Positions 6,286 to 12,049 of a DNA stretch of 13,611 nucleotides are shown here, in pieces. Every line of letters starts with the position of its first letter. The first letter of the stretch is position 1. The notes under the pieces were generated by a model. That model was not told the origin of the DNA. It saw only the letters and a list, made by a program, of their open reading frames with translations, and made no database searches. A program made the translations under genes and the position numbers. Source of the stretch: Rhodospirillaceae bacterium. GTDB lineage: Bacteria > Pseudomonadota > Alphaproteobacteria > UBA7985. Where the stretch lies: assembly GCA_002700865.1 (NCBI GenBank), contig PAFB01000010.1, positions 1 through 13,611 on the forward strand, in the 5' to 3' direction.

Positions 6286-7488
6286 GTGGCCAAGACTTAT
6301 CATTTAGTTGATGATCCTTTCGTCCTGCGCGAAGTCCGCCAGGGCGCCGCTGAAGGCCCGCTGAAAGGGATGCGGCTGGCGGTTAAGGACTTGTTCGACG
6401 TTGAAGGCTTACCAACGGCTTGTGGTGTTTTTGACTGGCCGCTGGCTTCCACGCCTGCGCGGCGCACGGCGCGGGCGGTGCAAGACCTGCTCGATGCTGG
6501 TGCGAGCATGGTTGGCAAGACCATCACGGAGCAGCTTGCCGCGTCGCTTGTGGGCCAAAACATCGACTATGGCACCCCCCGAAACCCGGTAACCCCTGAC
6601 CGCGTTCCCGGTGGCTCGTCTAGTGGGTCTGCTGTTGCCGTGGTCAGTGGATTGGCAGATCTTGGACTGGGTACGGATACTGGCGGTTCGGTCCGCATTC
6701 CTGCGCTCTACAACAACCTGTTCGGTCTGCGTCCGACCCATGGGCGGATCAGCGCGGAGGGCTGCATGGACCTGAGCGCCCCGCTGGATACCATCGGCCT
6801 GATGACCCGTGATGCCCCCACGCTTGCGGCCGGCATGGCCGTGTTACTGGGTGAGGAAACGCCAAAGGCTGAGCGGCCAGCGGCAGAAATTTTCATCGCC
6901 CGTGACTTGTTCGCGCCGCTTGAGCCCCGCATGCAGGCGCTTGTCGCCGTGATTGAAGAGCGGCTGGGGCACTTTGCCCAGTTGGATGTCGGTGACGTGA
7001 AGACCTTGTTTGAGGTCGGGTTTGAGGCCTTTGGCGTTGTGCAGGGTTTGTCTGCATGGGCGGAGCACGGCCCGTGGATTGAAAGCGCCAAGCCCGCGCT
7101 TGCGCCAGACATTCGCGCCCGCTTCGAGCTCGCCGCAACCCGAAAGCCGGAACAGGAAGCCCCGGCGCGCGCGCGGGCGGCTTCGGCCTATCAGCCGTTG
7201 ACCGAAGTGCTGGACAGAGGCGGCTTTATCATCATGCCAACGGCACCCGCCGCGGCTGAGAAGCTTTCGTCGTTGAGCGATCCAACGGCTCTGGAACAGC
7301 GCGATATCACGCGAAAGCAGCTCCTGGGCCTGACATCCATTGCGCCTTTGCTGGGAACGCCACAGATTCAGATTCCCATGCCAAACACCGATGGTGTGCC
7401 GCGCGGCATAACGGTGATGGGTGCGCGGGGGTCGGATGCGGCTTTGCTGGGGCTGGCGCAAGCTTGGGCAGGGCTGCTGGTGGAGTGA
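6286..7488 (+). CDS. Amidase-signature hydrolase, AMI1-like
   Basis: This is a 400-residue amidase of the Ser-cisSer-Lys class, which hydrolyses carboxamides to acids and ammonia. The catalytic lysine is K34 in AVKDLFDVEG. The cis-serine lies in PGGSSSGSA (108-116), and the nucleophile is S135 in GTDTGGSVRIPA (129-140). The short N-terminus, with the catalytic Lys only 34 residues in, and the segment NIDYGTPRNPVTPDRVPGG (92-110) recall plant AMI1 indole-3-acetamide hydrolases rather than the longer GatA subunits. This is a memory-based comparison, and substrate preference cannot be deduced. No gatB or gatC partner is nearby, so a role in tRNA amidation is unlikely. It is the last gene of the + strand run and converges on the minus-strand DUF4129 gene, with nine bases between their stop codons. 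Confidence 0.93.
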   Translation: MAKTYHLVDDPFVLREVRQGAAEGPLKGMRLAVKDLFDVEGLPTACGVFDWPLASTPARRTARAVQDLLDAGASMVGKTITEQLAASLVGQNIDYGTPRNPVTPDRVPGGSSSGSAVAVVSGLADLGLGTDTGGSVRIPALYNNLFGLRPTHGRISAEGCMDLSAPLDTIGLMTRDAPTLAAGMAVLLGEETPKAERPAAEIFIARDLFAPLEPRMQALVAVIEERLGHFAQLDVGDVKTLFEVGFEAFGVVQGLSAWAEHGPWIESAKPALAPDIRARFELAATRKPEQEAPARARAASAYQPLTEVLDRGGFIIMPTAPAAAEKLSSLSDPTALEQRDITRKQLLGLTSIAPLLGTPQIQIPMPNTDGVPRGITVMGARGSDAALLGLAQAWAGLLVE

Positions 7489-7497
7489 GCTGCCGGT

Positions 7498-8181
7498 TTA
7501 CTTGAGCGCGATAATGCGCTCGAAGGCATCTAACCCTCGCTGAAACATAGGACGATCGACGGGTTTGGCGCCAAACCAAGCCAATTCAGCCCCCTGAACC
7601 AGTGTTTCAAACGCATCGGTGGCAGCAAAATTGTTGGGTAGCGCGCGTTGGATCTCGCGCGGGGTTTTGGCGCGCGGGATGTGGATAGACAGCTCCTGTT
7701 GGCAAAACCCAATCGCCGCGAGCAGCATTTCATGGACGGCCCCGTTCAGATCGCTTCTCCCGCGTAACCGATGGAGCAAGGCCTGCCACCCGTCTTCAGG
7801 AACCGTCCCCCAAACCTCTACCGGTTCAAGCGCCGTTGCCTGTGTCTTCAAGCGCTCCTGCTGTTCTCGGTAGGCACGGACGTTGATCAGGATGAAGTAA
7901 GCAAAAGCCCCAACCAAGGCGATGGCCAAAGCCCATAACAGCAGTGTGCTGATGTCTATTTCTGTTGCAGGCAACAAGGGCCGACCCGGCGCTGAAGCGG
8001 GCGGGGCGACGCGCTCGCCATCGGGAAAGGTGTACTGGAGCCCGTGACGCTCGGCGAGTTCGGCGTAGTCTGACTGAGGCGCACCCTGCGCCGCCGCCAA
8101 GTTGGCTCCAAACAGGCTACCCGCTGCCAGCAGCGGCAGGGCAAAACCAAGCCCAATCATGGCAACAAAGGCGGCTTTCAT
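7498..8181 (-). CDS. DUF4129-like membrane protein
   Basis: This is a 227-residue membrane protein of unknown function. Residues 1-31 look like a signal peptide ending AAAQG. A periplasmic segment follows (32-76), then one transmembrane helix (about 78-100, LLLWALAIALVGAFAYFILI) and a charged linker. The C-terminal domain (about 128-226) resembles DUF4129: an 'AVHEMLLAAIGFCQQEL' helix, the TPREIQRAL motif (173-181), an acidic helix with a Trp-Phe-Gly turn, and a closing helix. DUF4129 domains are often found in the tails of transglutaminase-like membrane proteins and near MoxR/DUF58 genes; none of those is visible here. The start at 8181 was chosen over the longer frame to 8334 because it overlaps the upstream gene's stop as ATGA and begins a good signal peptide. 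It is probably translated together with the upstream gene. Confidence 0.75.
   Translation of the reverse strand: MKAAFVAMIGLGFALPLLAAGSLFGANLAAAQGAPQSDYAELAERHGLQYTFPDGERVAPPASAPGRPLLPATEIDISTLLLWALAIALVGAFAYFILINVRAYREQQERLKTQATALEPVEVWGTVPEDGWQALLHRLRGRSDLNGAVHEMLLAAIGFCQQELSIHIPRAKTPREIQRALPNNFAATDAFETLVQGAELAWFGAKPVDRPMFQRGLDAFERIIALK
7502..7523. other. Inverted repeat at the convergent gene junction
   Basis: GAGCGC (7504-7509) and GCGCTC (7516-7521) form a perfect 6-bp stem around GATAAT, extendable by a G-T and an A-T pair. It lies in the last codons of the DUF4129 gene and just past the amidase stop. It lacks a T-tract on both strands, so a shared bidirectional terminator is possible but weakly supported. 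Confidence 0.3.
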
Positions 8182-9113
8182 GGGCGGGTCTGCTGTGGCT
8201 CGTGATACTGATCCAAAACGCGCATGAGTTTCCTGATCATGGTGAGGGCAGCAGCGGTGTCGCCGGCCTCGACTTCGATGTTGAAGTATAGGTCGGATTG
8301 ACCGCGCAGGGTCAAGTAGTCCGAGAGCGAACAATCCTGTTTCATCGGGTTGATCTGGCTGTAGAGCACGTTCAACCCCGTCTGGCGGAGAGGTTCCAGC
8401 AGCGCGGACTGCAGCGGGCCGGGCAGGGGCGTTGGTCCGGCCATGTAGATGAGGTTGTCAGGATCGGACAGCCGCGGGTTGCGCAGGTCCGGGGCGGCGG
8501 GAAAGGCCTGTTGGTGAGGCTTGGCGGCCAGCATGGAGATCGACCCGCGCCCCCCTTCGCCATCGCCCTGAAATCCGGGCGCGTTACTGTGCAGCGACAG
8601 GATGGGTACGGTGCAAGTCCAGTCGCGCAGGATCGCGGCGGCGAAGCGGTGATCGAGGTTCAGCGGATGGGGGCAGCTTGCGACAACGGCGCCGATATCC
8701 ACAAACATCCGGTTCGGGTCCACCCCGCCCCACAGACGGCTCTCTTCTGCGTCCAGCATGACCACTTGCACGTCTCGAAGCGCGAGTAACCCAAGCGCGC
8801 CGGTAAGCGCGGCGTTCTCATCGTCGTGCAGCACAACCACAAGCGGCGCTTCACGCGGGATCAGGGGACCTTGCTGCAGTCGGGTAAGCCGCCATTCAAT
8901 CCCGCCTGCGACGAAGGGCTCGTAGCTGATGCAGGGGTTGAGGCTGTCCAGTGTGGCTTGATGGCGGAGGAAATCAACATCTCGAAACAAGCGCCAATCT
9001 TCGCAGGTAATCGTCGCCATGGGCCACAGTTGCGCGTTGGCGCGGGCACCGGGGATCAGCAGCGCGAGCAGCAAGGCCAGCAGGGCCGGGAAAAACCGGG
9101 AGAAATCCGCCAT
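8178..9113 (-). CDS. Secreted protein with M14/AstE-like zinc-peptidase residue pattern
   Basis: I do not recognise a named gene. The protein has 311 residues and a clear N-terminal signal peptide (about 1-27, LLALLLALLIPGARANA), so it acts in the periplasm or envelope. Its pattern matches the zinc carboxypeptidase/AstE-aspartoacylase fold: H96-x-x-E99 in VVVLHDDENAAL, where those families have 'HGNE'; DPNRMF (132-137), where they have 'DxNRxF'; H175 in LSLHSN, where they have the third zinc ligand; and a glutamate near 280-282 in YFNIEVEAGD, the place of the general base. All of the expected metal and catalytic residues are therefore present in order. Four or more cysteines (C37, C61, C147, C167, C261) may form disulphides. 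Its stop overlaps the ATG of the DUF4129 gene by four bases. A peptidase or amidase acting on peptidoglycan peptides or an acylated amino acid is inferred, not shown. Confidence 0.6.
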   Translation of the reverse strand: MADFSRFFPALLALLLALLIPGARANAQLWPMATITCEDWRLFRDVDFLRHQATLDSLNPCISYEPFVAGGIEWRLTRLQQGPLIPREAPLVVVLHDDENAALTGALGLLALRDVQVVMLDAEESRLWGGVDPNRMFVDIGAVVASCPHPLNLDHRFAAAILRDWTCTVPILSLHSNAPGFQGDGEGGRGSISMLAAKPHQQAFPAAPDLRNPRLSDPDNLIYMAGPTPLPGPLQSALLEPLRQTGLNVLYSQINPMKQDCSLSDYLTLRGQSDLYFNIEVEAGDTAAALTMIRKLMRVLDQYHEPQQTRP

Positions 9114-9196
9114 GGCCCCTGCCTAACACAGTAGGTCTATGCTGTCTTTCTCCCTGTTGCTGCCCTGAATGGGGCCAGCGGCTGACGGTCGGGGGA
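9114..9196 (-). other. 83-base intergenic gap with no confident signal
   Basis: This gap separates the SDR gene from the secreted M14-like gene on the minus strand. AGGCAGGGG shortly before the ATG at 9113 may serve as the ribosome binding site. I see no convincing -35/-10 pair or terminator, so it is undecided whether the two downstream genes share the SDR transcript. Confidence 0.35.
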
Positions 9197-9958
9197 CTAA
9201 ACGGCAGTCAGACCACCATCAATCGACAGCGTCTGTCCGGTCATGAAGCTGTTTTCGTCCGAGCAGGCCCAGATCATCGCCTGAACGATTTCGTCCACTG
9301 TCCCAACGCGGCGCATGGGGACGCGGTTGGAAATCTTGGTGTAGGCTTCGTCCTTAGGCAGGCCGAAATGGTTGATCACCCCGTCCATGATTGGCGTGTC
9401 GGCAAAGCTGGGGCAAATGGCGTTGATGCGGATGCCGCGGCGGGCATATTCGTCAGCAGCGGCGCGGGTAATGCCAGAGACAGCATGCTTGGCCCCGCCA
9501 TAAGCGCTCATGAACGGCGCACCGAGAACGCCTGCTGCGCTGGATGTGTTCAGGATGGCGCCTTTACCCGCGCGTAACATCACGGGCAATTGTGCCTTCA
9601 TGCAGTAAAAAACGCCGTAGGTGTTGACCTTGAAGGTGATGTCGAACTCTTCTTGGGTGATTTCGTGCAGGGGCTTGGGCGCGTGTCCCCCCATGCCCGC
9701 ATTGTTGTAAGCCACGTCCAACCCGCCAAAGGCTTCGACCCCGGCCTCAACCAGCGCCTGACAATCAGCCTCAACACTCACGTCTGTGCGGCGCATGACC
9801 ACTTCACCCGCGCACAGGGCCTTGGTTTCTTCCATCCCTGCTTCGTTGATATCACCCAGAACAAGCTTTGCGCCTCTGCTGCTGAGCGTTTCTGCCAGTC
9901 TGCGTCCGAAACCACTGCCTGCACCGGTGATCAGAACTGATTTACCGTCGTAGCTCAT
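9197..9958 (-). CDS. Short-chain dehydrogenase/reductase (SDR)
   Basis: This is a classical SDR of 253 residues that probably oxidises a secondary alcohol or reduces a ketone with NAD(H). The cofactor loop is TGAGSGFG (11-18). An aspartate (D36 in LGDIN) ends the second strand, which favours NAD over NADP. NNAG is at 85-88. The active site is complete: N112, S140, Y153 and K157 (YGGAK), and the C-terminal region has the usual SIDGG segment. GGAGG at 9964-9968 lies five bases before the ATG on the minus strand and supports the start. It is divergent from the carbonic anhydrase gene across 93 bases. A 3-hydroxyacyl or steroid-type substrate is possible given nearby acyl-CoA genes, but the family is too broad to decide. 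Confidence 0.94.
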   Translation of the reverse strand: MSYDGKSVLITGAGSGFGRRLAETLSSRGAKLVLGDINEAGMEETKALCAGEVVMRRTDVSVEADCQALVEAGVEAFGGLDVAYNNAGMGGHAPKPLHEITQEEFDITFKVNTYGVFYCMKAQLPVMLRAGKGAILNTSSAAGVLGAPFMSAYGGAKHAVSGITRAAADEYARRGIRINAICPSFADTPIMDGVINHFGLPKDEAYTKISNRVPMRRVGTVDEIVQAMIWACSDENSFMTGQTLSIDGGLTAV

Positions 9959-10051
9959 TTAGTCCTCCATGCTTATCTTGCGCCCACCCCTTTTTGCGCG
10001 CGCCTCGGGGTGATACCCACCTCAGCGCAATAACACCAACGAGGAGTCCGT
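9959..10051. other. Divergent intergenic region between SDR and carbonic anhydrase
   Basis: This 93-base region must hold the start signals of both flanking genes. Besides the two ribosome binding sites (GGAGG on the minus strand at 9964-9968, GAGGAG at 10041-10046 on the plus strand), it contains two copies of TTGCGC (9978-9983 and 9994-9999) 16 bases apart. No good -10 box lies at the right distance, so I do not call a promoter. Confidence 0.35.
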
Positions 10052-10729
10052 ATGTCCAGCCCCACGATGCCCGATCAACTCGCGGACGGCTATAATCGTT
10101 TCGTTTCCCAGCGGCTCGACGAGCAAAAGCAGCTTTACCGCGAACTTGGTCAGGGCCAGTCGCCGCATACGATGGTGATTTCCTGCGCCGACAGCCGGGT
10201 CGACCCTGCGACGATTTTTGGTGCCGGGCCGGGTGAGCTGTTCGTCATTCGCAACGTTGCCAACATCGTTCCAGCGCCCGAGGCCTATGGCGAGGACCCT
10301 GACGCTCCGCTCGCGGGGACGGCGGCAGCGCTGGAGTTTGCGGTGGATCACCTGCGGGTGTCGCGCATTGTTGTGATGGGCCACGCGAAGTGCGGGGGTG
10401 TCGCCGCTGCATTGGGCCGGGCACAGAGCGAAGCCGGGGGTGAGGCGGGGGCTGAAGACGCCTCCTACATCAGCCGGTGGGTTGGCGTTATGGCCGAGGA
10501 TGCCAGCAAAGCCGTAGCCGATAACCCCTCGATGCAACAGGACGGCTTGCAACAGTGCCTGGAGCATCTGAACGTCGGCAGTTCTATCGAGCGGATGCGG
10601 GGTTTTACTTTCATCCAGCGCGCCATGGAAGAAGGCCGCCTGACGCTGCACGGTGCCTGGTTCTCGATTGCTTCGGCGGAACTGTTCTGGATGCAGGACG
10701 ACGGTGAGTTCTTGTCCGTTGAGGCTTAG
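10052..10729 (+). CDS. Beta-class carbonic anhydrase
   Basis: This enzyme interconverts carbon dioxide and bicarbonate, and is cytosolic as no signal peptide is seen. The zinc ligands are C45 (in SCADSRVDP), H111 and C114 (in GHAKCGG). The catalytic dyad D47 and R49 is present, and RNVAN (67-71) is typical of the family. It is 225 residues long, the normal size. GAGGAG at 10041-10046 lies five bases before the ATG. It starts a + strand group with the thiolase 57 bases downstream. The usual role is supplying bicarbonate for carboxylases and balancing internal pH; no carboxylase gene is in the window. Confidence 0.97.
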   Translation: MSSPTMPDQLADGYNRFVSQRLDEQKQLYRELGQGQSPHTMVISCADSRVDPATIFGAGPGELFVIRNVANIVPAPEAYGEDPDAPLAGTAAALEFAVDHLRVSRIVVMGHAKCGGVAAALGRAQSEAGGEAGAEDASYISRWVGVMAEDASKAVADNPSMQQDGLQQCLEHLNVGSSIERMRGFTFIQRAMEEGRLTLHGAWFSIASAELFWMQDDGEFLSVEA

Positions 10730-10786
10730 CGGCAGGTCGTATACTCCTAAATCCAGAAGCAGTAGAAAGCAGGGACGGTCCAAGAC

Positions 10787-11971
10787 ATGGTCGAATCCGT
10801 AGTCATCACCAGCGCCGCAAGAACCGCCATCGGCAGCTTTGGCGGCTCGCTCAAAGACGTATCAGCCATTGATCTGGGCACCATCGCGGCCAAGGCTGCG
10901 ATCGAACGTTCCGGTCTGGATGCCGAGGCAATCGGGCATACGGTCATCGGCAATGTTATCCATGGCGAAGCGCGGGATATGTACATCAGCCGCGTGATAT
11001 CAGTGCAGGCCGGCGTGTCCAAGCATGCCCCGGCGCTGACGGTGAACCGGCTGTGCGGCTCGGGCCTGCAGGCTATCGTTTCCGCTGCGCAGACTGTGAT
11101 GCTGGGCGACTGCGACGCTGCGCTGGCGGGCGGGGCTGAGAGCATGTCGAACGGCGGCTATACGCTGCCCCGCATGCGGTTCGGCGCGCGCATGGGCGAG
11201 AGCAACGTCATCGACATGATGCAAGGCGCGCTCTACGACCCCTTTGGTCATGGGCTTATGGGCATTACCGCTGAGAACATTGCCAGCCGCTACGGCATTG
11301 ACCGTGCGACTCAGGACGCTTTTGCCGCTGAAAGCCAGCGCCGGGCGGCGGCGGCGATTGAGGGTGGTTTGTTCGCCGGGCAGATTGTCCCTGTGCCGAT
11401 AAAGTCGCGGCGTGAAACCATTGATTTTGACACCGACGAACACCCGCGCGCGGTAACGCCCGAGGGGCTCGCGGGGATGAAGACCATCTTCAAGGCCGAC
11501 GGGTCAGTCACCGCGGGCAATGCCTCCGGCATCAACGACGGCGCAGCGGCGCTTACGCTGGTGGCCGAGAGCGCAGCAGCGCGTCTGGGGGCGACCCCGC
11601 TGGCGCGGATCATGGCCTATGGCCACGCGGGCGTGGAGCCCGATGAAATGGGTGTTGGCCCTGTGCCTGCGGTCAAAATAGCGCTCGCCAAGGCTGGTCT
11701 AAAAGCTGCTGATCTGGACGTGGTTGAGAGCAACGAAGCCTTCGCTGCTCAGGCCTGCTACGTCAGCCGCGAGCTGGACCTCGACCCGGCCAAGGTCAAC
11801 CCCAACGGCGGCGCCATTGCGCTGGGTCATCCCGTGGGTGCGACGGGCGCTATTCTGGCCACAAAAGCTATCCACGAGTTGCATCGCACCAAGGGGCGCT
11901 ACGGCCTGCTGACCATGTGCATCGGTGGTGGGCAGGGTATTGCCATTGTCATAGAAAACTTGCAGGCGTAA
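10787..11971 (+). CDS. Acetyl-CoA acetyltransferase-type thiolase
   Basis: This thiolase either condenses two acetyl-CoA to acetoacetyl-CoA or cleaves 3-ketoacyl-CoA. It is 394 residues long, typical for the family. The acylated nucleophile is C90 in NRLCGSG, the base pair is H348 in GGAIALGHPVG and C378 in CIGGGQG, and NEAF lies at 316-319. The segment GNVIHGEARDMYISR (55-69) and the single-size architecture fit the degradative or biosynthetic acetyl-CoA C-acetyltransferase group (AtoB/PhaA/BktB-like). Which direction it runs in the cell cannot be told: no phaB or phaC and no fadB are adjacent. A purine-rich CAGGGACGG precedes the ATG at 10787. It shares its reading frame with the methyltransferase gene that follows but is separated from it by a TAA. 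Confidence 0.95.
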   Translation: MVESVVITSAARTAIGSFGGSLKDVSAIDLGTIAAKAAIERSGLDAEAIGHTVIGNVIHGEARDMYISRVISVQAGVSKHAPALTVNRLCGSGLQAIVSAAQTVMLGDCDAALAGGAESMSNGGYTLPRMRFGARMGESNVIDMMQGALYDPFGHGLMGITAENIASRYGIDRATQDAFAAESQRRAAAAIEGGLFAGQIVPVPIKSRRETIDFDTDEHPRAVTPEGLAGMKTIFKADGSVTAGNASGINDGAAALTLVAESAAARLGATPLARIMAYGHAGVEPDEMGVGPVPAVKIALAKAGLKAADLDVVESNEAFAAQACYVSRELDLDPAKVNPNGGAIALGHPVGATGAILATKAIHELHRTKGRYGLLTMCIGGGQGIAIVIENLQA

Positions 11972-12049
11972 GCCGATCCGCCTACGGCTCCTGTGACGGG
12001 CGGCAGACGAGATTTGTTGCCCGACCAAAAACCAACGAAAGCCAAGCAT

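Noticed and set aside
8182..8334. N-terminal extension of the DUF4129 protein
   Set aside because: It overlaps the coding sequence of the upstream gene, while the ATG at 8181 begins a normal signal peptide and overlaps the upstream stop as ATGA.
10022..10783. 253-codon minus-strand frame opposite the carbonic anhydrase gene
   Set aside because: The carbonic anhydrase has all catalytic residues; the opposite frame has no recognisable domain.
11971..11989. AGCCG/CGGCT stem after the thiolase stop as a terminator
   Set aside because: The stem is only five base pairs with a nine-base loop and no T-run, and the next gene follows closely.
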